A stretch of DNA of 64,000 bases, taken from positions 177,503 to 241,502 of the forward strand of contig JAAHFP010000006.1 in the NCBI GenBank assembly GCA_010672925.1, written 5' to 3'. The notes below the pieces were generated by a model. That model did no database searches, was not told where the DNA came from, and worked only from the letters and a program-made list of their open reading frames with translations. Origin of the DNA: Symploca sp. SIO1C2. Lineage in GTDB: Bacteria; Cyanobacteriota; Cyanobacteriia; Cyanobacteriales; Coleofasciculaceae. How positions within the stretch are numbered: the stretch's first letter is position 1; the number at the start of each line of letters is the position of its first letter. Below are positions 31,934 through 40,350 of this stretch, piece after piece. Position numbers and translations under genes: made by a program.

Positions 31934-32305
31934 TCAACCAAAGCTGGAATTTATTCCACCAGCCTTTAATCCCTGCCGTTTTGCTTCTCTTCTTCCCAAA
32001 CGTTCATCGATGAGAAGCTGCCCTGCCTTCAACTCAAGTGCTAACACGATCGCATTTGCCTCACCGGGATCAAGTCTGCGCTCATGTTCTAATATCATTA
32101 CCTGAGATTGATCATCTACCGCTCTAACATCCAACCAATCAACTGTCATCACAGTTTCGGTTACAGGATGATGTTCGCCATTAGCAAGCAACTCGTGATA
32201 AACCATTTCAGGAATCACAATTGTTCCAAATAGTTGAGGGAGCAAGTCAACTTGACCAACAACAATCAAATTACAAAGCGGTGAAGTATTACTAACAACG
32301 ATCAC
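31934..32305 (-). CDS. DUF3368 PIN-like toxin, C-terminally truncated
   Basis: 123 residues; family members are usually about 150-165. The N-terminal core is intact: VSNTSPLCNLIVVGQ, IPEMVYHELL, LDPGEANAIVLALEL and LLIDERLGRREAKRQGLK. It then breaks off into GGINSSFG, where the usual GLLGVLLxAKxxGLI segment should follow. The downstream DNA is a repeat. The acidic site residues are retained, but the missing C-terminal helices suggest a decayed toxin. It overlaps the UPF0175 gene by 4 bp. Confidence 0.75.
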   Translation of the reverse strand: MIVVSNTSPLCNLIVVGQVDLLPQLFGTIVIPEMVYHELLANGEHHPVTETVMTVDWLDVRAVDDQSQVMILEHERRLDPGEANAIVLALELKAGQLLIDERLGRREAKRQGLKAGGINSSFG

Positions 32306-32547
32306 AATAAACCCAACTCTTGCAAGTTCTTTACATCCTCATGCAATTCATTTACATCATAGTGAAGACAAAGATTCTTTTCTGTCAACAAAGCCTGAAA
32401 TTCTAGTTGAGTCATTCCCAAAAAACGACTGGCGCTGCCTAGGGTAATTTTTTCCTGCTCAAACAGCATCAGCACAAATTCTTGCAAGAGTTCAGGTTCA
32501 GAAAGTCCAGATGCTTGAACTAGTTCATCAGAAATGAGAAGACTCAT
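32302..32547 (-). CDS. UPF0175 family antitoxin
   Basis: 81 residues from the ATG at 32547. A ribbon/helix-turn-helix type protein with LQEFVLMLFEQEKITLGSAS followed by RFLGMTQLEFQALLTEKN, the UPF0175 signature. These proteins precede DUF3368 toxins, as here. The frame opens at a TTG at 32559, but the ATG fits the family better. Confidence 0.8.
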   Translation of the reverse strand: MSLLISDELVQASGLSEPELLQEFVLMLFEQEKITLGSASRFLGMTQLEFQALLTEKNLCLHYDVNELHEDVKNLQELGLL

Positions 32548-32726
32548 GGTGAAATGCAAGAAGGTTGCTACTTATGAAGTATAGCTAGTGCTTTGAAGGC
32601 AGAAGGCAGGAAGCAGGAGGCAGGAGGGAAGAAAGTTTGTCGGGTAAGCTTTTTAGTTTTTTTCACGCTTTGGGTTATTTCCATGCCCGCTGCCCTAGTA
32701 ATTTTAGACCAAAACTGCAAAAACCC

Positions 32727-32756
32727 TGTAGAGACGTTGCATGCAACGTCTCTACA
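32727..32756. repeat. 30-bp perfect palindrome GTAGAGACGTTGCA
   Basis: A perfect 15+15 palindrome centred between 32741 and 32742. The element is widespread in cyanobacterial genomes. Here it sits 46 bp before the ChlH-like gene. Related arms occur at 2215-2270. Confidence 0.85.
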
Positions 32757-32802
32757 CAATATTCGGTAAAATAAAATATGAAGAAATATTGCGAGCTTGG
32801 GC

Positions 32803-35800
32803 ATGAAACGCATCGTCTTGATTACCGGGTTTGAATCCTTTAACTCCGAACTGTACCGCAAAGCCGCCCAGTTGGTACAACAGCGCTCTCCTGAATTGGA
32901 TATTCGAGTCTTTAACGATCGCTCCCTGACTACGGAACCTACCACAGTCACCGAAGCGCTTCAAGATGCCGATGTCTTTTTCTGTAGTCTGATCTTCGAT
33001 TATGACCAAGTTTTGTGGCTGCGGGAAAGGGTGCAATCTATTCCCATTCGCCTGGTATTTGAGTCAGCCTTAGAACTGATGAGCCTTACCCAACTCGGTG
33101 CTTTTATAATTGGGGATAAGCCCAAAGGAATGCCCAAGCCGATAAAATTTATCCTGAGTAAGTTCTCCAGTGGAAAAGAAGAGGATCGTCTTGTAGGTTA
33201 CCTCAGCTTCTTAAAAACTGGCCCCAAGCTACTGAAATATATTCCTGCCAAAAAAGTCCAAGACTTGCGCAATTGGCTGATTATTTATGGTTACTGGAAT
33301 GCTGGCGGTTCCGATAACGTCGCTTCAATGTTTTGGACAATCGCCGAAAAATACTTAGGGGTCAAGGTAGGAACTATTCTTCCCCCAGTGGAAACCCCCA
33401 ATATGGGTTTGTTGCATCCCGACTATGACGGTTACTTTGAATCACCACGACAGTATTTGGAATGGTATCAAGGAAGAAGGACAAGGGGGACAAGGGGGAC
33501 AAGGGGGAGACAAGGGGGACAAGGGGGAGACAAGGGAGATATTCCCAATTCCCAATTCCCAATTCCCAATTCCCAATTCCCCATTGTTGCCATCCTCCTC
33601 TATCGCAAACATGTAATTACGAAACAACCCTATATCCCCCAACTAATTCGCTATTTTGAAGAGGCGGGATTGATTCCTCTACCTATCTTTATCAATGGTG
33701 TGGAAGGACATGTTGCAGTGCGAGATTGGCTGACTTCTAGCTACGAAACAGCCCAACGCCAGCAGGGTAATCGGGAAACTCTGTCTCTTTCCCCAGAAGC
33801 AGTAGAGGTAGATGCTATTGTTTCTACTATTGGCTTTCCCTTAGTAGGAGGACCTGCGGGTTCTATGGAAGCAGGACGTCAGGTGGCGGTGGCGAAAAGG
33901 ATTCTTACTGCTAAAAATATTCCCTATATTATTGCTGCACCATTACTTATTCAAGATATTTATTCCTGGACAAGACAAGGTATTGGAGGGTTGCAATCCG
34001 TAGTATTATATGCATTACCGGAACTAGATGGGGCAATTGATACTGTTCCTCTAGGTGGTTTAGTAGGAGAAGATATCTATCTGATTCCTGAACGAGTCCA
34101 ACGTTTAACCGGGCGGGTGAAGCGCTGGATTGCCCTGAGGCAGACACCGACAGCAAACCGTAAGATTGCCATTATCTTGTATGGTTTCCCCCCTGGTTAT
34201 GGAGCAACCGGCACCGCTGCCTTACTTAATGTACCGCGATCGCTCGTTAAATTCCTTCAGGCACTCCAAGCACAAGGTTACGATATCGGCGAGTTACCAA
34301 CGGATGGGGAAGAGTTAATCCGTAGAGTCAAAGAAGCAGATGAACTAGTAGTTAAACCAACAACCAACAACCAACAACCAACAACCAATAACCAACAACC
34401 AACAACTGTTAATACCAACACCCTAGAACAATGGTTAGGATACCTACTAACCACCCGCATTGAAAAACAGTGGCAATCCTTAAATGGTACTGGTATCAAA
34501 ACCGATGGGGATGAATTGTTTGTCGGTGGTGTACAGTTGGGGAATGTTTGGCTTGGTGTGCAACCACCCCTGGGGATTGCGGGAGATCCGATGCGGCTGA
34601 TGTTTGAGAGGGATTTGACGCCCCATCCCCAGTATGCAGCTTTCTACAAATGGCTACAAAATGACTTTAACCCCCATGCTGTAGTTCACTTCGGGATGCA
34701 TGGCACAGTGGAATGGTTACCGGGTTCTCCCCTGGGTAACACTGGCTACTCTTGGTCTGATATTCTCCTAGGGGATATGCCTAACTTATATATCTACGCT
34801 GCCAATAATCCCTCGGAGTCGATGTTAGCTAAGCGGCGGGGTTATGGAGTGCTGATTTCCCATAATGTACCACCCTATGGTCGTGCTGGTTTATATAAAG
34901 AGTTGATGGCACTGCGGGATTTAATTGCCGAGTATCGGGAGAATCCAGAGAAAAATTATGTCCTCAAGGAAGCTATTTGTAAGAAAATTGTCGATTCTGG
35001 ATTGGAAGCCGATTGTAATTTTGAAGATGCTCACCGCTTAGGGATTGACTTTACTCCAGAAAATGTCCAATTGTTTAGTGATCATAGCTTTAACGACTAT
35101 TTAGTTAAGTTGTACGATTATCTGCAAATAGTGGAACAACGTCTGTTTTCTTCTGGGTTGCATACCTTGGGAGAAGCACCAAATGCTGAACAGTTGAAGA
35201 GTTATCTTCAGGCATATTTTGGGGAGGAGTTGCCGGAAGAGGTAATTCAGGCAGTGGCAGTTGGTACAGATAAGGCTAAGGTAACCCAACAATTCGACCT
35301 TAACGGTAAAACCCCCAAATTAGAGGAAGCCTTACAAATCCGTGACCTATTATCCCAAACTAGTGAGGAAATCACCAATCTGTTGCGGGGACTCAATGGG
35401 GAGTACATTCCCCCAGCACCAGGGGGAGATTTACTCAGGGATGGTTCTGGTGTACTACCTACGGGAAGGAATATTCATGCCCTTGACCCTTATCGTATGC
35501 CTTCCCCTGCTGCTTATGAACGGGGGAGAGAAGTTGCTAAAAAAATTATTGCCCAACATCTGGAAGAAAATGGGCAATATCCCGAAACTGTAGCAGTAAT
35601 GTTGTGGGGGTTGGATGCCATTAAAACTAAGGGAGAATCTTTGGGTATTCTCTTGGAATTAGTAGGTGCAGAACCGGTAAAAGAAGGTACAGGGCGAATT
35701 GTTCGTTATGATTTAAAGCCTTTAGCAGAAGTAGGACATCCCCGCATTGATGTTTTGGCAAACTTATCTGGTATTTTTAGGGATACCTTTGTCAATATTC

Positions 35801-36636
35801 TCGAATTACTAGATGACTTATTCCAAAGGGCAGCAGCATTAGAAGAAGGGGAAGACCAAAATTTTATCCGCAAACATGCCCTAGCCTTGCAATCCCAAGG
35901 AGTAGAAAATGCCACAGCCAGGTTGTTTTCCAATCCTGCGGGAGACTTTGGCTCCCTGGTGAATGATCGAGTAGTGGATAGTAACTGGGAATCCGGGGAA
36001 GAGTTAGGCAATACCTGGCGCGATCGCAATGTTTTTAGTTACGGTAGACAAGATAAGGGTGCGGCCCGTCCAGAAATCCTCAACCAGCTATTACAAACCA
36101 CTAATCGCATTGTCCAGGAAATCGACTCAGTAGAATACGGACTTACTGATATTCAGGAATATTATGCTAATACTGGAGGATTGAAGCGGGCGGCGGAACA
36201 GCAAGGGGGTCAAAAAGTCAATGCCTCTTTTGTCGAAAGCTTTTCTAAAGATACCACGCCCCGTCAATTAGAGGACTTGTTGCGACTAGAGTATCGAACC
36301 AAGTTACTCAATCCTAAATGGGCAGAAGCCATGGCAGAGCAAGGTTCTGGTGGTGCTTACGAAATCTCCCAACGGATGACAGCCTTAATTGGTTGGGGAG
36401 GTACTACTGATTTTACCGATTCCTGGGTTTATGACCAAGCGGCAGATACCTATGCTTTAGATGCAGAGATGGCGCAGAAGTTGCAAGAAGCCAATCCCGA
36501 AGCCTTTCGCAATGTTGTCGGTAGGATGTTAGAAGCTAATGGGCGGGGTTTCTGGCAACCTAGTGAGGATAAGTTGCAGAAGTTACGGGAGTTGTATGAT
36601 TTAGCAGATGAGGAGATTGAAGGGGTTAAGGTTTAA
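32803..36636 (+). CDS. chlH: Magnesium/cobalt chelatase large subunit, ChlH-family paralog
   Basis: 1277 residues. The large chelatase subunit binds the porphyrin (or corrin) into which ChlI/ChlD-type AAA+ subunits drive Mg2+ (or Co2+). Family motifs: GFPPGYGATGTAALLNVP, HFGMHGTVEWLPGSPLG, NNPSESMLAKRRGYG and the C-terminal GWGGTTDFTDSWVYDQAADT. The N terminus (MKRIVLITGFESF) differs from the canonical ChlH as I remember it, so this may be the second cyanobacterial paralog, sometimes labelled CobN. Two repeat-derived inserts interrupt it (residues ~221-262 and ~518-536). The ATG at 32803 is preferred to a TTG two codons earlier. Confidence 0.88.
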   Translation: MKRIVLITGFESFNSELYRKAAQLVQQRSPELDIRVFNDRSLTTEPTTVTEALQDADVFFCSLIFDYDQVLWLRERVQSIPIRLVFESALELMSLTQLGAFIIGDKPKGMPKPIKFILSKFSSGKEEDRLVGYLSFLKTGPKLLKYIPAKKVQDLRNWLIIYGYWNAGGSDNVASMFWTIAEKYLGVKVGTILPPVETPNMGLLHPDYDGYFESPRQYLEWYQGRRTRGTRGTRGRQGGQGGDKGDIPNSQFPIPNSQFPIVAILLYRKHVITKQPYIPQLIRYFEEAGLIPLPIFINGVEGHVAVRDWLTSSYETAQRQQGNRETLSLSPEAVEVDAIVSTIGFPLVGGPAGSMEAGRQVAVAKRILTAKNIPYIIAAPLLIQDIYSWTRQGIGGLQSVVLYALPELDGAIDTVPLGGLVGEDIYLIPERVQRLTGRVKRWIALRQTPTANRKIAIILYGFPPGYGATGTAALLNVPRSLVKFLQALQAQGYDIGELPTDGEELIRRVKEADELVVKPTTNNQQPTTNNQQPTTVNTNTLEQWLGYLLTTRIEKQWQSLNGTGIKTDGDELFVGGVQLGNVWLGVQPPLGIAGDPMRLMFERDLTPHPQYAAFYKWLQNDFNPHAVVHFGMHGTVEWLPGSPLGNTGYSWSDILLGDMPNLYIYAANNPSESMLAKRRGYGVLISHNVPPYGRAGLYKELMALRDLIAEYRENPEKNYVLKEAICKKIVDSGLEADCNFEDAHRLGIDFTPENVQLFSDHSFNDYLVKLYDYLQIVEQRLFSSGLHTLGEAPNAEQLKSYLQAYFGEELPEEVIQAVAVGTDKAKVTQQFDLNGKTPKLEEALQIRDLLSQTSEEITNLLRGLNGEYIPPAPGGDLLRDGSGVLPTGRNIHALDPYRMPSPAAYERGREVAKKIIAQHLEENGQYPETVAVMLWGLDAIKTKGESLGILLELVGAEPVKEGTGRIVRYDLKPLAEVGHPRIDVLANLSGIFRDTFVNILELLDDLFQRAAALEEGEDQNFIRKHALALQSQGVENATARLFSNPAGDFGSLVNDRVVDSNWESGEELGNTWRDRNVFSYGRQDKGAARPEILNQLLQTTNRIVQEIDSVEYGLTDIQEYYANTGGLKRAAEQQGGQKVNASFVESFSKDTTPRQLEDLLRLEYRTKLLNPKWAEAMAEQGSGGAYEISQRMTALIGWGGTTDFTDSWVYDQAADTYALDAEMAQKLQEANPEAFRNVVGRMLEANGRGFWQPSEDKLQKLRELYDLADEEIEGVKV
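33466..33588. repeat. Repeat insert 1 in the ChlH gene
   Basis: GGGGGACAA-type repeats (33485-33537) joined to ATTCCCA heptamers (33541-33582). They encode TRGTRGTRGRQGGQGGDKGD then PNSQFPIPNSQFP, between the YLEWYQ and IVAILLYRKH segments that are normally close together. The frame is preserved. Confidence 0.9.
34358..34411. repeat. Repeat insert 2 in the ChlH gene
   Basis: CAACAAC(C)AACAACC-type run encoding PTTNNQQPTTNNQQPTT, in frame. The same repeat, complemented, lies in the first nSTAND gene (8421-8528). Confidence 0.85.
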
Positions 36637-37194
36637 TCAAATGCTGTTGGCTTGCATTATTCGGTGGACACTGTAGGGGCGCAATGCTTGCGCCCAATGT
36701 GAGCTTTCGGCGATCGCACTACTATGGATAAAATAGATTGCATGGGGGATTATATGGCATTGGGCGTATGCAATACGCCCCTACAGTATCGTGATTTTGT
36801 AACGATAACCTAACATCTTGACTCTAACAACCAAAGCGCTATTAACAACCGCCAGAATTTACTGGAGAAATTGGGGCGATAGGATTTTGTCCCACCGGGG
36901 CGGGTTTAGCTTATTGGCTTGTCGATATCCTTAATGATTGGTGAACCCGCCCCTACCGTATGTTGTCTTGTACCCTAATGCTTTCTGGTTGTTGCCTGTA
37001 GCCTATGCAATTGTTTGCCAAAGATCAAACCATGTAGGGGCGGGTTCACCTGAAACGTAAGCTACAAGGCGATAACTAAACTAAACCCGCCCTGGCTGCC
37101 GACACCAATCACCCATTGTCCAACCGGGGCGGGTTATCGGAATTGGGTAGATGTCTATGAAGATTAGTGGGATCTGAAGAGCAGCAGCACTGGC
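36637..37194. other. Intergenic palindromic repeats (GGGGCG family)
   Basis: 558 bp with no gene. A long imperfect inverted repeat CTGTAGGGGCGCAATGCTTG...ATGCAATACGCCCCTACAG (36670-36786). Then four copies of a GGGGCGGGTT motif in both orientations (36895, 36944, 37037, 37127), forming stem-like pairs. Confidence 0.65.
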
Positions 37195-37319
37195 GCGATC
37201 GCAACTCTACATCGTTATTTTGTGCTATGATTATTGGATAATAGGATAGTTGTGCGCCTATAAACTCTCTGTGAACTCTGTGCCTGGTGTAGTTCCATTG
37301 CTAGGATGCCTCATCTAAA
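37195..37319 (+). repeat. Duplicated upstream region (copy 1)
   Basis: About 125 bp from GCGATCGCAACTCTACATCG to ATGCCTCATCTAAA. Repeated with modest divergence at 43790-43910. Here it directly precedes the small gene pair at 37336, so it probably holds that operon's promoter. Confidence 0.8.
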
Positions 37320-37335
37320 TGAGAAACGCTATAAG

Positions 37336-37527
37336 ATGATTACCTTACAGCTAGAGATAGACATTGCTGAAGATCGTCGTTTAACCATCCAGTTACCAGA
37401 AAATTGTCAGACAGGCAAACATCAAGTTGTCGTAGTACTTAATCCAGAAGATACTTCAGTATTGGACTTTGGACAAAAAATAGCAAATCATCAAAAAGAA
37501 ATTTCATCAAAATGGCAATTATTGTGA
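37336..37527 (+). CDS. Small protein, first of an overlapping pair
   Basis: 63 residues from the ATG at 37336 (the frame opens at an ATG at 37306 inside the duplicated region). Sequence MITLQLEIDIAEDRRLTIQL looks like a beta-hairpin fold, followed by a helical tail IANHQKEISSKW. The next gene overlaps its end by 16 bp. The layout resembles toxin-antitoxin pairs, but neither protein matches a family I know. Confidence 0.6.
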   Translation: MITLQLEIDIAEDRRLTIQLPENCQTGKHQVVVVLNPEDTSVLDFGQKIANHQKEISSKWQLL

Positions 37528-37754
37528 AACATAAAGAAAGTCAAAATAACTATATTTTGCTAGGGACTGGATTTGGCATTTATAAATCTTCGCGACCAAA
37601 TGCTTTTTTCGAGCTATTAACGATTGATGAACAAGAGCATTTTAGATTAGTTGCCGTAGCCGATCACCATGGTGAAATCAAATGGTTTTACTCGAAAGAC
37701 TTAACCGTTATCGAAATTGACGGGCGGCATCCTTCAGAATTAGGGATAAATTAA
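37512..37754 (+). CDS. Small protein, second of an overlapping pair
   Basis: 80 residues. Predicted beta-rich, with YILLGTGFGIYKSSRPNAFF and WFYSKDLTVIEIDG. Start ATG lies inside the preceding gene. Unknown function. No signal peptide or membrane helix. Confidence 0.65.
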   Translation: MAIIVKHKESQNNYILLGTGFGIYKSSRPNAFFELLTIDEQEHFRLVAVADHHGEIKWFYSKDLTVIEIDGRHPSELGIN

Positions 37755-37885
37755 TTCAAGGTTAGAAACTAATCATATCAAGGTTTTCAGACCTAAATCA
37801 GTAGGGTGCTGTTAGCGAAGCGTAACGCACCATTATTAGCTATTATTGTCTGAGCGAGCATATCTACCCGCAGCACCAGCCTGAC

Positions 37886-40009
37886 CTAGATGATAGGTGT
37901 CCCCTTCCTGATTACCCATAAACCTTTACGCTGTAGAATTAAATGATTACGTTCAGTTAATTTCGCTTCCCAGTCGAGTTCAACGACAATCGTACTAATT
38001 TTCTCGACGATGATAGCAGGACCAGTAATGTGATCTTCCGGTTGTAAATCTTCCCGTTGATAAACCGGTGTATTATGCCAGCTTTCGCCAGTAAACATTT
38101 GTACTGTCTGTACAGTTGTAGGAGCTTCCTGGAGAGAGCGAGTACGAGTTATTAAAGGTTCATCAGGGGTATCCATTTTCTGGATCACTTCTACAGAAAC
38201 AGATTCAACAATTAAGCTTTTCTCTGTTTGAATGAAACCGTAGCGAGATTTGTGCTCTATCTCAAATGCTTGTTGCATCTGAGCCACTTCTGAGTCAAAG
38301 TCAACGGTTAAGGTAGAGTTAGTCTCTTGATATTTTAAATTCACTTTGCGCACAACTTCCTCCTCTCCTGCCTGGTTTTGTTCACTTTTAGCTTGAGTTG
38401 TTAAGCTACTCATTAACTGCACCAATTGAGGAATTAGTTCTGGTGTCAGAGACTTTTCCACTCCTCCTTCTCTAATGGCTCGAATATCCGCTAATCCCAT
38501 GCCATAGGCAGAGAGAACACCAGCATAAGGGTGAAGGAAGATTGTTTTCATCCCCAAAGTATCAGCAATTAAACAAGCAACTTGCCCACCGGCTCCACCA
38601 AAACAACAAAGAACATATTGAGTGACATCGTACCCCCTTTGTAAACTAATCTTTTTAATCGCATTTGCCATATTCTCTACTGCGATCGCAATAAATCCTG
38701 CTGCTACTTGTTCCGGTGTACGAGTATTTCCTGTAGTTGTGGCAATCTCTTGAGCTAATTGGGTAAACTTCTGAACTACAATATCCTTATCTAAAGGTAA
38801 ATTACCATCAACTCCAAAAACCGCAGGAAAGTACTGAGGATAAATCTTGCCTAACATCACATTGGCATCAGTAACCGCCAAAAGACCACCCCGTCGGTAA
38901 CAAGCAGGTCCAGGATTAGAGCCAGCGGATTCCGGTCCTACCCGATAACTAGAACCATCAAAAAAGAGCAGAGAACCACCACCAGCAGCTATGGTATTAA
39001 TTGCTAGTACAGGAACTCGCATTCGCGCCCCGGCGATTTCTGAATCTAGTTGCCGCTCATACTCTCCTTTAAAGTGGGCAACATCTGTACTTGTACCTCC
39101 CATATCAAAGGTAATAACCGACTCAAAACCTGCCCTTTTACTAGTTTGTACTGCCCCCACAATACCCCCAGCAGGACCACTCAAAATACTATCTTTACCT
39201 TGAAATTTTTCAGCGGCAACTAGTCCTCCATCAGACTTCATAAACATGATGCGGACTCCGGGTAACTGACTAGCCACTTGATTGACATAGCGGCGCAAAA
39301 TCGGAGTTAAATAAGCATCAACGACCGTCGTGTCTCCTCGACTAACTAATTTTATTAAAGGACTTACTTGATGAGATACAGAGATTTGGGTAAATCCAAG
39401 TTCTTGAGCAATTTTAGCTGCTTGTTGTTCATGGTTAGGGTAGCGATAGCTATGGAGGAAAACAATGGCACAACTACGAATACCGTTATGATAAGCAGCT
39501 TGTAAGCCACTTCTGAGTTGTGCGATATTAATCGGAGTTAGCTCATTACCCTGAGCATCATACCGTCCTTCTACTTCAATTACCTGCTCATAAAGCAGGG
39601 TTGGTAAAACAATTTGACGAGCGAAGATATCAGGACGATTTTGGTAACCAATCCTTAGGGCATCTTTGAAACCTTTGGTGATTAGCAGAACCACGCGATC
39701 GCCTTTTCTCTCTAACAGGGCATTCGTTGCTACAGTTGTGCCCATTTTGACAGCTTCTAGGATTTCTGTAGGCATGGGTTCGTGATCCGCAAGAGTCAAG
39801 ATATCCCGAATTCCTTGAATCGCCGCATCTTGATACTGTTCGGGATTTTCTGAAAGCAATTTATAGACAATAACCCATTGCTGGTTAGGCAGGGTAACGA
39901 TTAAAAAACGTTCCGGATGTTGAGCTAATCTGTCTATAATTGCCTGATTGTTAGTAACAGCGACAATATCGGTAAATGTACCACCCCTGTCAGCAAAAAC
40001 TTTTAACAT
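37886..40009 (-). CDS. Hydantoinase A/oxoprolinase A-type subunit
   Basis: 707 residues. N terminus FADRGGTFTDIVA and ATP-binding signatures VITFDMGGTSTDVA and GAGGQVACLIADTLGM place it in the HyuA/5-oxoprolinase N-terminal half (actin-like ATPase fold). Reaction: ATP-dependent ring opening of hydantoins or 5-oxoproline with the HyuB partner. The partner gene is upstream on the same strand, 336 bp away. In the fused eukaryotic enzyme the A half comes first; here B precedes A and the two are split by mobile repeats. Confidence 0.9.
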   Translation of the reverse strand: MLKVFADRGGTFTDIVAVTNNQAIIDRLAQHPERFLIVTLPNQQWVIVYKLLSENPEQYQDAAIQGIRDILTLADHEPMPTEILEAVKMGTTVATNALLERKGDRVVLLITKGFKDALRIGYQNRPDIFARQIVLPTLLYEQVIEVEGRYDAQGNELTPINIAQLRSGLQAAYHNGIRSCAIVFLHSYRYPNHEQQAAKIAQELGFTQISVSHQVSPLIKLVSRGDTTVVDAYLTPILRRYVNQVASQLPGVRIMFMKSDGGLVAAEKFQGKDSILSGPAGGIVGAVQTSKRAGFESVITFDMGGTSTDVAHFKGEYERQLDSEIAGARMRVPVLAINTIAAGGGSLLFFDGSSYRVGPESAGSNPGPACYRRGGLLAVTDANVMLGKIYPQYFPAVFGVDGNLPLDKDIVVQKFTQLAQEIATTTGNTRTPEQVAAGFIAIAVENMANAIKKISLQRGYDVTQYVLCCFGGAGGQVACLIADTLGMKTIFLHPYAGVLSAYGMGLADIRAIREGGVEKSLTPELIPQLVQLMSSLTTQAKSEQNQAGEEEVVRKVNLKYQETNSTLTVDFDSEVAQMQQAFEIEHKSRYGFIQTEKSLIVESVSVEVIQKMDTPDEPLITRTRSLQEAPTTVQTVQMFTGESWHNTPVYQREDLQPEDHITGPAIIVEKISTIVVELDWEAKLTERNHLILQRKGLWVIRKGTPII

Positions 40010-40078
40010 TGCTCTATTTATTTGATGCTCTAACGGTTTGGAAAGTTTAACTGTGTTGGTTCTCTTATCTGAGCAATT

Positions 40079-40206
40079 ATATCAAATTCGGTTGAATACT
40101 TTCACTTTAGTGAAAACAAGGCAGAAGGCAGAGGGCAGAAGGCAGAAGGGAAGAAAGAAGGTTGCAAGGTATAAGGGAATTATAACTGTTTATCCGAACT
40201 TGATAT
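40079..40206. mobile_element. MITE-like element, ATATCAAGTTCGG family (copy 2)
   Basis: 128 bp with terminal inverted repeats ATATCAAATTCGG (40079-40091) and CCGAACTTGATAT (40194-40206). The interior has GGCAGAAGG repeats and AAGGGAATTATAA. It is related to 42263-42385, 53470-53571 and a decayed copy near 30927-31016. No coding capacity. Confidence 0.75.
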
Positions 40207-40350
40207 TAGCAATTAGCCATTAGCCATTAGCAATTAGCAATTAGCAATTAGCAATTAGCAATTAACCATTAGCCATTAGCCATTAACCATTAACCATTAA
40301 CCATTAGCCATTAACCATTAGCCATTAGCCATTAACCATTAGCCATTAAC
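40204..40350. repeat. AGCAATT/AGCCATT/AACCATT heptamer array
   Basis: About 20 units of three closely related heptamers, between the two hydantoinase genes and reaching the stop codon of the B subunit. Complementary TTGCTAA units lie at 30783. Confidence 0.9.

Noticed and set aside
40204-40350. Possible CRISPR array
   Set aside because: The units are contiguous heptamers with no unique spacers and no cas genes. It is a short tandem repeat.
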